The notes below the pieces were generated by a model. That model ran no database searches, was not told where the DNA came from, and saw nothing but the letters and a program-made list of their open reading frames with translations. This document shows positions 12,053 to 23,935 of a stretch of 64,000 nucleotides of DNA, one piece after another. The translations under genes and the position numbers were made by a program. The stretch covers positions 7,200,392 through 7,264,391 of the forward strand of contig NC_133297.1 in assembly GCF_005239225.2 (NCBI RefSeq), given 5' to 3'. How positions within the stretch are numbered: position 1 is the stretch's first letter; each line of letters begins with the position of its first letter. This DNA comes from Populus alba (lineage: Eukaryota > Streptophyta > Magnoliopsida > Malpighiales > Salicaceae).

Positions 12053-12862
12053 TTTTTCCAGCTAATTTATGTCTGTAGTGACTCAAAGTGTTTTTTTTTT
12101 TTTTTTTTTAAGGAAACACATTTTTTTCAATACGTAATAGTAGGACAATATAATTACTATATAAAATTTAATTCACCAAGTCTGACGAAAACGTATTGCA
12201 TGTATTACGTTTTTTTTTTTTTTATATAAAAAAATTTGAGCCTACAATATAAATACTCCATTATCAATCGAGTCTCAAATATTTTATTTTATCAGATTGT
12301 TTTTCAAATATAATTGATGTGAGATAATGTCACCCTCTACCGTCCATTATTAGCGGTATTTAAGAGATTTTATCGAATCTGTATATAATTGCTTGTGTTT
12401 ATTTTTAGGTGCTTTCATCTATTACGTCAAAAAAGCTCCAATTTAGACCGAATAAAACTTTTGCATTGAATCATAATAAATTCCTCTCGAATATTAGTTT
12501 ATATAAAAGAAGATTCGAGATAAACCTGCTATGATTTTTCATATAAAATTGTCTTTTTGGCAAGTTGAGGCTTATCTTGTAACTTATTTGAAAGCATTTA
12601 CATGTAAATTGGATTGGATTTTTTTATTATTATTAATATGATTATTCGAGTCTGTTTACATGTATTTTAACTAATTTTATAGATTCTGAAATAACAATCA
12701 TTTAAATTTTTAAAAAACTTCAAATTTATAAACTCGAATTTATAACCTCAGTAGAATTAAATCTTTTAACAATAGAGTAGTAGACGATGTTGTCTAGAGT
12801 CCCGTATGTTTGGAGTAAAATTGATAAGATAAAAAAGTTGGAGATATAATTGATGATGAGAT

Positions 12863-13259
12863 TGTAGCAATTGTCAACCTTTTCTCCAACAACCATCAAC
12901 TACTACCATGACTTTTGTCATTGTGCACGTGGGCTGCTGTTGTTTTGCACATGGGCTGCTGCTGCTAAGAGCTTCCATCTCTCCTATAAAGAGAGTGCAA
13001 GAGAGGAAGTGTCAAGCACAGAGGAAGTGTGGTGAGTGCAACCGTGAGAGTGAAAAATACAGATTTGAGAGAAACACAGAGTGTTAGAGTGAAACACTGG
13101 GTTTTCTAGGATTGTATTGGGGTTGAGTTGAATGTTTGTATTATTCCTCCAATAATATACAATCTGCTGCCTCCGTGGACGTACCCGATTTTGGGGAACC
13201 ACGTAAATCTGCTTGTTTGTGTTTTATTTGTGTTTGCTTTCGGTCCAGTATGCACAACA
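12863..13259 (+). repeat. 5' LTR of the copia element
   Basis: 397 bp with TG...CA ends. It contains a TATA box (TATAAA, 12985-12990) and a G-box CACGTG (12926-12931). A GCACRTGGGCTGCTG motif occurs twice, about 23 bp apart, upstream of the TATA box; this is a likely U3 enhancer repeat. Differences from the 3' LTR are one base near 12969 and two in the TTGAGTTGA segment near 13125-13131. Confidence 0.95.
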
Positions 13260-13262
13260 AAT

Positions 13263-13274
13263 TGGTATCAGAGC
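13263..13274 (+). other. Primer binding site (initiator tRNA-Met)
   Basis: TGGTATCAGAGC, complementary to the 3' end of plant initiator tRNA-Met, three bases after the LTR end. Confidence 0.93.
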
Positions 13275-13551
13275 GTTTGGGAAGCTAGAACACTGAAAAA
13301 AAACACGTTTTTTCAGCTCTCGGTTCGAAGTTGCAGAATTTTCAAAGTTCTCAGATCTTGATTTTGACCAGCTGCGGAGATTCCTCTCGTCGATACGAGT
13401 CCGGCAATATAAATATCATCGAAATCGGAGTTAAAACGAGCCCTGTAGAGCTCGCCGAAGTTTCGCCGGAAATCTGCCGGAAAAACCAGACTGCCGGAAT
13501 TCTTGCCTGAGAAGACTGCCACGTCATCCGCCACGTCACCAAACAGTGACA

Positions 13552-13734
13552 GAATATTCTCTTGATAGAATGAGAATATTCCGCTAACAGAGACAGAATA
13601 TTCCTTTGGCAGTGACAGAATATTCTCTTGACAGAATGAGCATATTCCTTTAACAAAGACAGAATATTCTCTTGGCAGTGACAGAATATTCCCTTGGCTT
13701 TGACAGAATATTCTTTATCAGAGACAGAAGATTC
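13552..13734 (+). repeat. 22-bp tandem array of palindromic GAATATTC boxes in the copia leader
   Basis: Perfect GAATATTC occurs at 13552, 13574, 13596, 13618, 13662, 13684 and 13706. The slot at 13640 holds the variant GCATATTC, and 13727 holds GAAGATTC. The spacing is exactly 22 bp over eight consecutive slots, and 21 bp for the last. Between boxes the unit reads like TCTTGGCAGTGACA with variants. Each box fits the GAAnnTTC dyad of a heat-shock element, two helical turns apart. The array lies in the untranslated leader between the primer site and the gag ATG at 13962. Confidence 0.9.
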
Positions 13735-13961
13735 CTTTCCTGAGTCAACTCGGTTAGATTGGTTTTTTGGCCAACTCAGTGATTTTGTAGCCTGTTTTTG
13801 GCCGAGTCAAGCTTGTTCCTAGCATTTTCAACCATTCCGGACGCAACCGTGGTGTCCGTTTTGTGAAACAGCACACGCAAGTTACTGTTTTGGCTCTTTT
13901 GAGCATAAAAGTGCGTGTTTTAACAATTTCGGGAGTCCATTTGTAATCCAAAGGCGTCATA

Positions 13962-15752
13962 ATGGCTGATGTTCCAGAAGAAAAAACAGCGGGGAATGCT
14001 AGTATACCTCCACAATACATCCCGGTATCGAATACCAAATTTGAGGTGGAGAAGTTTGACGGGAAAGGTAATTTTGGCATGTGGAAATGTGAAGTTATGG
14101 ATATGCTTGTCCAAATGAATTTGGATTTCACTCTAGAAGATAAACCGGAGGATTTGGATGAGAAAAGCTGGGAGAGGATAAATCGGTTAGCTTGCAGTTC
14201 TATCCGACTTTGTCTTGTTAAAGATCAGAAGTACGCCTTTTCAGAACAAAACTCTGCAAAGGAATTATGGCAAGCACTGGAGGACAAGTTTATGAAGAAA
14301 AGTATAGAGAATCGTCTCTACTTGAAGAAAAGGATCTTTCGTTTTCAGCACAAGAAAGGTACTTCCATGAATGAGCATCTGAATGATTTCAATAAAATGA
14401 TAGCTGATCTGAAGAATTTAGATGTGGAAATAGATGATGAAGATAAAGCTCTGTTATTATTGAATTCACTGCCTGACACATATGAACATCTCGTCACCAC
14501 TTTACTATATGGTAAAGAAAAGATTAAATTCATTGATGTGTCCAATGCTTTGGTGAATAATGAGTACCGGAAGAAGGACCAGATTGTTCACAAGGAGTCA
14601 ACGTCAGAAGCATTGACAGTTAGAGGCAGAACAAACCCTAGAAGATTTCGAGGGCGAGGGAGATCTCGCTCAAAATCTAGAGGAGAATCATCAAACAGGC
14701 GATATCTTGCAAAAGATGAGTGTGCCTTTTGTCACAAAAAGGGGCACTGGAAGAAAGATTGTCCAATCAAGGGCAATAAGGAAAAAGATGAACCAACTGT
14801 GAACGTTGCACGAGAAGAAGATGAACGAGACTCTGCATTCATGGTCTCATCACCAGAAAAACATTGTGGTGAATGGATTCTTGATTCTGCATGTTCTTAT
14901 CACATGTCCCCTAACAAGCACTTATTCTCGAGACTTGAGGAGTTCGATGGAGGAGTTGTGTTTATGGGCAATAATAATGTTTCTGAGGTCAAAGGGATTG
15001 GGACTATCCATCTGAAGATGCATAATGGGGTAGTCAAGACACTAACAGAGGTACGGTATGTACCTGACTTGAAGAAAAATCTCTTCTCACTTGGAGTCCT
15101 TGAATCCAGTGGTTATAAGATTATCATGCATGGTGGAATCCTGAAAGCAATCCGTGGTGCATTAGTTGTCTTAAAAGGCACGAGGATAGGAAACATATAT
15201 TTCCTAGATGGATCTACTGTTACTGGTATAGCAGCTGTTTCCAAAAGCTTAGAAGATGCTGAAGCAGATAATTCCAGACTTTGGCACATGCGCTTAGGGC
15301 ATGTTGGTGAAAAGGCTTTGCAAGGACTAGTCAAGCAAGGTCTATTAAAAGGCGCCAAGACTGGGAAGCATGGGTTCTGTGAGCATTGTGTTCTTGGAAA
15401 ACAGACAAGGGTCAAGTTTGGCACTGCAGTACACAACACAAAAGGGATTCTAGATTATGTTCACACAGATGTATGGGGACCTTCAAAGAATGAATCTATT
15501 GGAGGTAATCGTTGGTTTGTTACTTTTATTGATGATTTCTCAAGACGAGTATGGGTGTACATGATGAAACACAAAGATGAGGTCCTTGGTATCTTTCTGA
15601 AATGGAAGAAAATGGTGGAGACTCAAACGGGAAGGAGAGTTAAGACTCTTCGATCAGATAATGGTGGTGAGTACACTTCAGATCCTTTCTTTGAAGTTTG
15701 CCAGGATGAAGGGATCAAGCGAGTAGCAAAGTGTTCTGGGGCGAGGCATTAA
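13962..15752 (+). pseudogene. copia gag-protease-integrase (5' part of broken polyprotein)
   Basis: Starts at ATG 13962. Residues 1 to about 250 are gag (UBN2-type, with LKNLDVEIDDEDKALLLLNS). A zinc knuckle CAFCHKKGHWKKDC starts at residue 254. The protease motif DSACSYHMSP has its Asp near residue 308. A GAG-pre-integrase HHCC zinc motif follows (LWHMRLGHVG, then CEHCVLGKQ). The integrase core starts at HTDVWGP (first catalytic Asp, residue 503) and RSDNGGEY (second Asp, residue 566). Shortly after EGIKR (about 15724) the frame runs into unrelated residues and stops at 15752. The segment that should hold the third catalytic residue (Glu) is deleted. The open frame is otherwise intact. Confidence 0.92.
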
Positions 15753-17872
15753 GCTATGCTCGGCATATTGTAAATCGGTTACCTTCAGCAGCATTAAATG
15801 GAAGAACCCCCTTGGAGGTATGGTCAGGCTCTCCTGCAAATGATTATGACTCTATGCGTATATTTGGTTGCTCAGCATATTATCATGTTACTGAGTCCAA
15901 GCTAGATCCTAGAGCCAAGAAAGCTATATTTTTGGGCTTTAGTGGAGGAGTAAAAGGTTACAGACTCTGGTGTTCTGAATCAAAGAAAGTGATTTTGAGT
16001 AGAGATGTCACTTTTGATGAGTCTGGCATGTTACAGCAGGAGAAATCACAGGAGAAGGAAAAACAGTCTGGTGATGCACAACAGGTGGAGTTGGAGACTT
16101 CAGTCATCCCTATAAAGACTGTTCAGACAATCCCTACTGAAGGAGATTCAGATGAAAGTTCAGATGAAGAGGATGCAACAACTCCAGCAACCACACAACA
16201 AGAATCCATTGCAACGAGTAAACCGAAAAGAGTTATCAAGAAACCTGCTCGGTATTGTGACATGGTGGCTTATGCACTTCCAGTGATTGATGATGGAATC
16301 CCCTACACCTACAAAGAAGCAGTACAGAGTGTAGAAAGTGCAAAATGGAAAGAGGCAATGGATGAAGAGATGAAATCTCTCCACAAGAATCAGACTTGGG
16401 ATTTGGTACAACTCCCCAAGGAAAAGAAGACAATTGGTTGCAAGTGGGTATATGCCAAGAAGGAAGGTAATCCTGGAAAAGACAACATCCGATTCAAAGC
16501 AAGATTGGTAGCAAAAGGCTATGCTCAGAAGGAGGGGATAGATTATAATGAGGTATTCTCTCCAGTTGTTAAGCATTCATCAATTCGTATTTTGCTAGCC
16601 TTAGTTGCACAATTTGATTTGGAGTTAGCCCAACTTGATGTGAAAACTGCCTTCCTACATGGAGATTTGGAAGAGGAAATTTACATGTCTCAGCCAGATG
16701 GTTTTAAAGTCACTGGGAAAGAGAATTGGGCTTGCAAACTGAAGAAGTCATTGTATGGCTTGAAACAATCTCCTCGCCAGTGGTATAAGCGATTTGATAT
16801 GTTCATGACAGAACATGGATACACACGTAGTCAGTTTGACAACTGTATATATTTTCGCAAACTTCCTGATGGTTCTTTCATCTATTTGCTCTTATATGTG
16901 GATGATATGTTGATTGCATCAAAGAGCAAGGTGGAGATTGATAGATTGAAAGCTCAACTGAGAACTGAGTTTGAAATGAAAGACCTTGGAGAAGCTAAGA
17001 AGATTCTTGGCATGGAGATTCAGAGAGACAGAAGAAACGGCACAGTCTGTTTGACACAGACCCAATACTTGAAGAAAATTCTACAGAGATTTGGAGTAGA
17101 TGGTAAGACCAAGCCGGTAAGCACACCCTTAGCTCCTCATTTTAAGCTAAGTGCTTCAATGTCTCCACGCACAGAGGAAGAGCGCAAACATATGGCTCAA
17201 ATTCCGTATGCAAATGCAGTTGGTGCATTAATGTATGCAATGGTTTGTACGAGACCAGATATTTCACATGCTGTCAGTATGGTGAGCAGGTATATGCATG
17301 ATCCGGGAAAGGGTCACTGGCAGGCAGTTAAGTGGATTCTACGGTACATTCATGGCACAACTGATATTGGTTTGAAGTTTGAGAGGGATGATAGACTCGA
17401 ACAAAATTTAGTTGGTTATGTGGATTCGGATTATGCTGGTGATTTAGACAAGCGTCGTTCCACAACAGGCTATGTGTTTACACTTGCTAAAGGGCCTGTA
17501 AGTTGGAGGTCAACTTTACAATCAACAGTAGCTTTGTCAACAACTGAGGCAGAGTACATGGCAGTAACAGAAGCTTTCAAGGAAGCTATTTGGTTACATG
17601 GGTTGATTGAAGATTTGGGAATTGTTCAAGAGCACGTGGTTGTCCATTGTGATAGTCAAAGTGCTATTTGTCTTGCAAAGAATCAGGTTCATCATTCCCG
17701 CACCAAGCACATCGATGTTCGTTTTCATTTTGTTCGAGAAATTGTGGATGAAGGGGATATTCTGCTACAGAAGATTGGTACCGCAGATAATCCAGCTGAC
17801 ATGCTCACAAAATGTGTCTCAGGGATCAAGTTCCAACATTGTTTGGACTTGATCAACATCTCTCGATGTTGA
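15731..17872 (+). pseudogene. copia integrase C-terminus, reverse transcriptase and RNase H (3' part of broken polyprotein)
   Basis: Continues pol in another frame directly after the deletion junction, starting within [18 protein letters not shown]. The integrase tail is followed by an acidic linker. The copia reverse transcriptase begins near WKEAMDEEM and has [34 protein letters not shown] and the catalytic YVDDMLIA. RNase H follows with [20 protein letters not shown] and [13 protein letters not shown]. The frame is fully open to TAG/TGA at about 17872, without further stops. It cannot be translated from the gag ATG because of the frameshift near 15724. Confidence 0.92.
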
Positions 17873-17964
17873 GCACCTTCAGGGTGCAGCGCCATATGGC
17901 GCATTGGAGGCAGCAATGATTGATCACGAGGATTGGATGGAAAAATCTTGCCAAGGTGGAGATT

Positions 17965-18361
17965 TGTAGCAATTGTCAACCTTTTCTCCAACAACCATCA
18001 ACTACTACCATGACTTTTGTCATTGTGCACGTGGGCTGCTGTTGTTTTGCACATGGGCTGCTGCTGCCAAGAGCTTCCATCTCTCCTATAAAGAGAGTGC
18101 AAGAGAGGAAGTGTCAAGCACAGAGGAAGTGTGGTGAGTGCAACCGTGAGAGTGAAAAATACAGATTTGAGAGAAACACAGAGTGTTAGAGTGAAACACT
18201 GGGTTTTCTAGGATTGTATTGGGGCTGAGTTGAGTGTTTGTATTATTCCTCCAATAATATACAATCTGCTGCCTCCGTGGACGTACCCGATTTTGGGGAA
18301 CCACGTAAATCTGCTTGTTTGTGTTTTATTTGTGTTTGCTTTCGGTCCAGTATGCACAACA
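17965..18361 (+). repeat. 3' LTR of the copia element
   Basis: 397 bp, same ends as the 5' LTR and nearly identical. The preceding CCAAGGTGGAGATT is the probable polypurine tract. Confidence 0.95.
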
Positions 18362-18366
18362 GAGAT

Positions 18367-20930
18367 AATATATGAAATGATAAATTAGGTTGCTGTGTGT
18401 ATCATTATCGATGGAAAGGAGGGGTGGAGCTCAGGGATTCACGTCCTGACGTTATGAAAACGAGAGAGGTGTAGAGGAAGCACAATATTGTGATTTCTCG
18501 ACTTATTTGATTAATAATTTCCCCTTTTAAAAGAGTTCTGAACTGAAACTGAAACTGAAACACGGAACAGACTAAAAGGTTAATTTGCCGAGCGCCAACA
18601 ATGGGTCACAATCTACATATAAGCTAACAAAGTTTTTGTTTATGTAATGGCTGGTGCTAATCAGCTTCGTGTAATACCTCAATAAGAATTGCGGTGCCAA
18701 CTCGGTATTTCAAACACTCATAGCTTAATTGAAAGTTTAGCGGTAGTTAACTTTTAAAGTATTATTTATTTATAAATATATTAAAAATAATATTTTTTAT
18801 TTTTTAAAAATTATTTTTGATATTTATACATTATGATTTTAAAACACTAAAAAAATATTAATTTAAAATAAATAAATAATTTAAATTTTTTTAAAAACAC
18901 TTTTAAAACATAAAAATAAATAAGTCTGATTATTGATTAAATATGAACACCGAAAGAGATACTGTTTTTTTTTTTTTACATTTTGTTTTTATGATTTCCC
19001 TCAATTTGAACATTCAATAGTATTTTTATTTTGAATTCATCTTTATTAATTGTTTTGATTGCTCTTTTTTGAAGTTATTGCAACATCAAATAAATGTCTC
19101 AATATTTTATTTATGTTCAATTTTAAAAGTATTTATTTTTGTTATTATACAGTTAAGTAAAAAAATAATTTTAAAAAAATAAAGTTCTTAAATCAAATAG
19201 AGTTCATAACCCATGTTGATGTCTTTCTCTTAATATTAAAAAAAAATATTTTTTTAATCAAAACCATGTTTTTTACCAGTTGTATAAATTATTTTGAGAC
19301 CTAACAAAATTCAATCTAGGTAAAAAATCAAGTCATAAATTTTTGAAATTTATCTCAAAACTAAGTTTAATAATAATATCAAGTATTTTTATATTACCTA
19401 AATATTTTTTTATTATTTGTTTTTTTAGTTGAAACGTAACAACTAACATGCAAACTAGTTATAATTGCTGGTTATAATGGAAGCTTCTCCTTGAATCTCG
19501 AGCATTATGATCAATTTATGAGAATGCAAGAGGGGAATTGCTAAATAAAATAGTTAAAAGATGCTCAAAACTTCATATTGAGGCATGCAGTGGACCATTA
19601 TAGAAAAGCAAAAATATAATAATTGGTATATTCGTATCATGGTTAACACCTTTCATTTTCTTACCGGGTGATGTTAATCACGGTATGAATTGAACCTAGG
19701 GGTGGTCCACGCAGTGAAGAAAACATTTCTTCAATTTGAAGAATTAGATTCGAGTGAAGTATTGGATTCTTAACTAGTCTTTGAACTCGCTAGACTAATT
19801 GTTTTTACATTTAGGTAATGCATGCAAATATATTTAGAAAAATAAAAAAAATAAATTAAATAAGTTGGGTTTATTTCAATTAGATAAAAAAATAGAAAAT
19901 AATAATAAATAGATAAAATATAAAAAGAGAAGTGATTAAGACAATTTAAGTAAAAAATTATTTTTTAAAGGAACCAAATGATGTATCTTAATTCATAGTC
20001 CATTAAATATAGAAAAACAAAATTTAGTAAAAAATGATATCTAAAAAATTGGTTTTTTTCAACCATATTTACAATGATAAATTTGCAATCATATTAATCA
20101 GGGTCAAGTTAACTCAAAATATCCCGCCAAACTTACAATCCATATCACGATATTGGAATAATTTGATTAAAAAAATAATGTTTGTTTTATTTTGTATTTT
20201 AAGATAATTAATGCTCTGAAATATATTAAAATTATTGGAATTTTTTTAAAATCTTTACTTAAATAGTTCAGGAATATTTATATCTTTTAAATCATATTTG
20301 GTAATCAATTATAACAAACGAAAATCACCTCATCAAACAATCAGAATCTTGATAAAATTAAATTGCCAAATTACCAACTTTGGGCCGCTTAAACTATGTT
20401 ATTGAAATGATTTTCTAGCAGGAATCAAGATACTATAGCAAAATTAATTATGAGTTGAAAATCTCCATTGATGGAGAGAACTGAAAAGTCACAAAGGCAC
20501 CTCTTGAAAGAAGGAAGCATCCAAACATGCCCTTGATTAACCTTGGTCCACGGTGATGTTTGCGAGCCATATTTTAATAGGAGCATTGATCCCAGTTGTG
20601 GGACACCGATCTTTTCAATTTTCTGGTAAAAGCAGGGAATGATTAAGCGACAACAATTCCACTTAATTAGTTTTATACTCAATCTTTGTTCAAAGACTAG
20701 GTAGGACCCTCGATCTCCACGGTCATGCTCCATGATCAAGAACCACCTTAAATATTAATGCGTATTATTCACAATTCACATGTTAGTCCAGCCAATAATT
20801 ACACACTAATGTTACGCAATGAGAAAAATACCAATCAGATTTGCAGTGATTCAAAATAAATTAGGCAAAGAAACCCCAATATCAGATTCTTAACAACAAC
20901 GGCTCAGATTGAATCTTGAGACCCTGTTTT
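18367..20930. other. Intergenic region, AT-rich
   Basis: No supported gene. The segment 18735-18925 resembles the short AT-rich MITE family of this window (TTTTTGATATTTATACATT centre). The 104-codon open frame on the - strand at 20425-20739 has no recognisable domain. Confidence 0.45.
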
Positions 20931-20935
20931 TGCCC

Positions 20936-20942
20936 TATAAAA
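20936..20942 (+). promoter_or_regulatory. TATA box of the MIR159f-like unit
   Basis: TATAAAA in CCCTATAAAAGGATCC, about 250 bp upstream of the hairpin on the same strand. This is a plausible primary-transcript promoter. Confidence 0.6.
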
Positions 20943-21186
20943 GGATCCCTCTTGTTCACTAATCTTAAGCATCGACTTCTCCCTCCATCAATGTGGTTTT
21001 CACTTGCTAAATAGTCAATGTTACGTTGCTTTTGTTGGTGCAAGAACGTGATTCCATAGATATTTTATTACTTCATATATATATATATATAAATGTGAAA
21101 TATACTAGACTGTGCTTTATTACATCAAGATAGCTGTACTTGTATTTGTTGTCATGCATTATCACGTAGCAAATTGGTTAGGATAG

Positions 21187-21397
21187 TGGTGAGGCCCAAT
21201 GGAGCTCTCCCCACTCCATGCCTGAAAGGAGTTCGATGGTAGACCATGGCTGCTAGTTCATGAATACCCTTGGGTGCGCAGGATTAGCAACGGTGCAGGC
21301 GAAGTTGCGCAGGCTAAGGGCCTGCATGACCTCGGAGACGTGGTTACCCTGACCCTTTTTGTATTGGAGTGAAGGGAGCTCGATGGTCTTTCACCCT
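21187..21397 (+). ncRNA. MIR159f: microRNA precursor of the miR159 family (miR159f type)
   Basis: A long fold-back of about 210 nt. The mature arm at 21363-21383 begins ATTGGAG and continues TGAAGGGAGCTC then GA. It matches my memory of Populus miR159f. The 5' arm at 21200-21220 (GGAGCTCTCCCCACTCCATG) pairs with it along nearly its whole length. The flanks below the duplex also pair (GGTGAGGCCCA with TGGTCTTTCACC). The loop-side stem contains the TTCATGAATACCC segment shared with the two downstream loci, as expected for the long stems of miR159/319 precursors. The family represses GAMYB (miR159) or TCP (miR319) mRNAs. Here the seed differs from both classical forms at position 7 (G). Confidence 0.9.
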
Positions 21398-23559
21398 TTC
21401 TTGCCTTCTTTCTTTCTTTTCATTTTATTGCTGCATGTCAGTCAGTACTCTTTAATTAATTTCCCTTCTTGAGAAGAAAAGGTAAGTATTTTTGTTCATT
21501 TTTCACACAAAGAACAAAGCTGAAAACCATGCAAAAGAATATGCGATGCCTTCTCTCAACCTCGAATAATTAGAAAAGATACTGGAGAATCGAGTTCTTC
21601 CTGCTTAGTTACAGCGCCCTGTGCTTACAATGTCATTAAAATATGCATCTCCTCTCCTTCCTAAATATTTGTGCCAAAATCATCTTATTTTATGAAATAA
21701 GAGACTCCCTTATTTTTCTTGCATTGAATTAATTAATAGTATAACTTGCAACCAGCCTGCAGTTGCTAATTATTTGAGGATGCCTTGCCACCTCCTGGTG
21801 CCGATTGTTTTGGCTGCCACCGGAAGAAAGCACAACTTCGAATATTCCCCTTTCAGTTCCCATAAATATTAAATAATGGCATTAAAAAACGCATGATCTT
21901 ATGATAAGTCGATCGTTGGTATTTTTATTTTTTTCAGAATTTGTGTAACATCAAAACTATTCCTCATATCAGTTACCACTAATTATATGTTTTAACTTGA
22001 TCAGTGTTCATAATATAGGACCAACGGTCACAGCCTGGGGCCTCCACGCACGTGAAGGATCGATCGGCGTTGAATGGAGTTTAGAAGTTGTGTCCATATT
22101 AAAGAATCCGCAGGTTGGTTGCGCCTCGCAAGGCAACCAGCTAGCGGAGAGGCTGCCCGCGCTACTAGCCAAGGGAAGAATAATGGAATATCCTCTTAAT
22201 TATCAGCTTCATTACTAATTCTACTTGCGCCGGAACATTGTAAAGATTCCTCCGTCGGGGCCGTCCCTTTATTTTTTGTCAATAAATTAATTTTGGTTAC
22301 TGCTTAATTAATTAGTTCCTTTTGCCATTAGTCTTGTTTGTGGCTAAAACTGGTAGATCAATATGTGCAAGGAACATAAATTAAAAGGGTTGTAAATCAT
22401 GATGGGGCCAAAAAGGCTCCAAAACCACTTGCCCTTTGTGTTTCAAAATTTACTCGGAGTTGTTTGTCGGGGATATATATATGTTTCTTAACCACTCTGA
22501 CTTGCAGACCCCATGCAGGATAATACCATACGTAAAAATGGAACTTTTTACACAGAAGATATTGAAATTTAAAACTTCTATTTCTCAATGGCAATGCTCC
22601 TCTACCTACCAGGTGCTAATTTCTCAGGTAGTAATTATTTCAGTGTTACTACTGGTATAAGATTCAAATTGAGAGTTACAGCTCGATTCCCATTGCAGCC
22701 AAGTGTATATATATCGTGTCGAGCTCTAACTTCTATCAAATTATTATCTTAACTAAGGTTATTATGCCTTGTTAAGGTGATTCCCCCACTGCAAGCTTTG
22801 ATGATGTGATCATGCACCTTGTTTAAAAGGAACCTGCTTCCAATATCTTGGGAACCTTACCTCCTTTACTTGTATGGAAAAGGCTTCGAGGATTACAACA
22901 CTTTTGAAAGATGAGGAGTTAATTGGCTGATGTTATAAAAATCAATATAGTTTTTTTTTAGTGTTCAGATAGAAGATAATTATAAGTTCATGTTAGTATT
23001 TTATTTTTTAGTTTTAGAGTTCAAGAAGTTGATGATTAATGATAGAAAATTCAACATCTGCAAACGAATATGTTTTTATGGGATTTAGAGAAACTTTTAT
23101 AATAAAGTCAATAGCTTAATTTTAATAAAAGATTATAATAAATGATAAAATGAGCTTTAAATTCTTAAAAACAAGAATGTTTATTCTTAGTTATGTATAA
23201 TAAATGCTCTATAAAATAAAAATATGGATAGAAAATTAAAAAAAATATGAATCCTTTACTAAGTAGTTCATAAGATATAAATATATAGGCTCTTAACTTT
23301 GTCATATTGCTTGAAAGGAGAAGTTAAAACGTTATTTTCTCATGATATAATTAATGAGGGATAAATATCTCTTATACAAAATTAATATTTATGAAAATAT
23401 GGTATGTTTTTTAGAGATTTCCATGCACTCAGAGATGTAGGGAGATGATCATTCTTTACTTTTAATATTTTATATTAAAAAACATGAGAATAAACAAATA
23501 AAACCATGTGATCCAGCAAAGGGCCTAAGAAATTTATCAACTCTATATATATTTAATTT

Positions 23560-23935
23560 GGAATGATTCCAAGTCCAAGGATGATAAGTCTAGTACATGT
23601 AGGTTTGACATCTTATCAAATTTATATGTATTTGAGCCCAACATATTGCTAAGCTCAAAAATATTGAATCTAGTATTTAGTTTGGAATGATTCCAAGTCC
23701 AAGGATGATGGGTCTAGTATATGTAGGCGTGATATTTTATTAAATCTATATGTATTTGAGCTCAACACATAGTTAAACTCAATGATGTTGAGCCTAACAT
23801 TTAGCTAGACTCATATGCATTTGAACCTAGCACATAACTAAACCCAATGAGGTTTTGTGTGACTCCTCATCAAATCCACATGTAATTAGGCTCAACACGT
23901 TGTTGAACCCAAAGATGTTGAGCCTAGAAGTAAGA
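23560..23935. repeat. Diverged tandem repeat, about 124-bp unit
   Basis: GGAATGATTCCAAGTCCAAG occurs at 23560 and again at 23684, followed in both copies by GATGA--GTCTAGTA-ATGTAGG and ATGTATTTGAGC-CAACA. A third, more decayed copy is visible from about 23805 (GCATTTGAACCTAGCACA, then CATCAAATCCACATGTAATT), ending near GATGTTGAGCCTAG. Origin unknown. Confidence 0.75.

Larger units (their letters stand above)
10143..12857. other. Intergenic region, AT-rich
   Basis: No supported gene. It holds a (TAA)n microsatellite at 10674-10702, A- and T-runs (11426-11442, 12092-12110, 12211-12223) and one MITE-like segment. The 60-codon open frame at 10994-11176 has no recognisable similarity. Confidence 0.5.
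12858..18366 (+). mobile_element. Ty1/copia LTR retrotransposon, young, non-autonomous
   Basis: Full-length element 12863-18361 between perfect 5-bp target duplications GAGAT (12858-12862 and 18362-18366). The LTRs are 397 bp each (TGTAGC...ACAACA) and differ at only three positions that I found, about 0.8%. The primer site TGGTATCAGAGC (13263-13274) follows the 5' LTR. A purine-rich AAGGTGGAGATT precedes the 3' LTR. Domain order is gag, protease, integrase, RT, RNase H, which defines Ty1/copia. Integrase carries an internal deletion that shifts the frame, so this copy cannot make an intact polyprotein. The LTR similarity indicates recent insertion, possibly mobilised by a related autonomous element. 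Confidence 0.95.

Noticed and set aside
20425..20739. 104-codon open frame on the - strand upstream of the first MIR159 locus
   Set aside because: No signal peptide, domain or family pattern; the length is reachable by chance in this much DNA.
23560..23935. Possible CRISPR-like spaced repeats
   Set aside because: Units are long, diverged and adjacent, without unique spacers; the DNA is plant nuclear.
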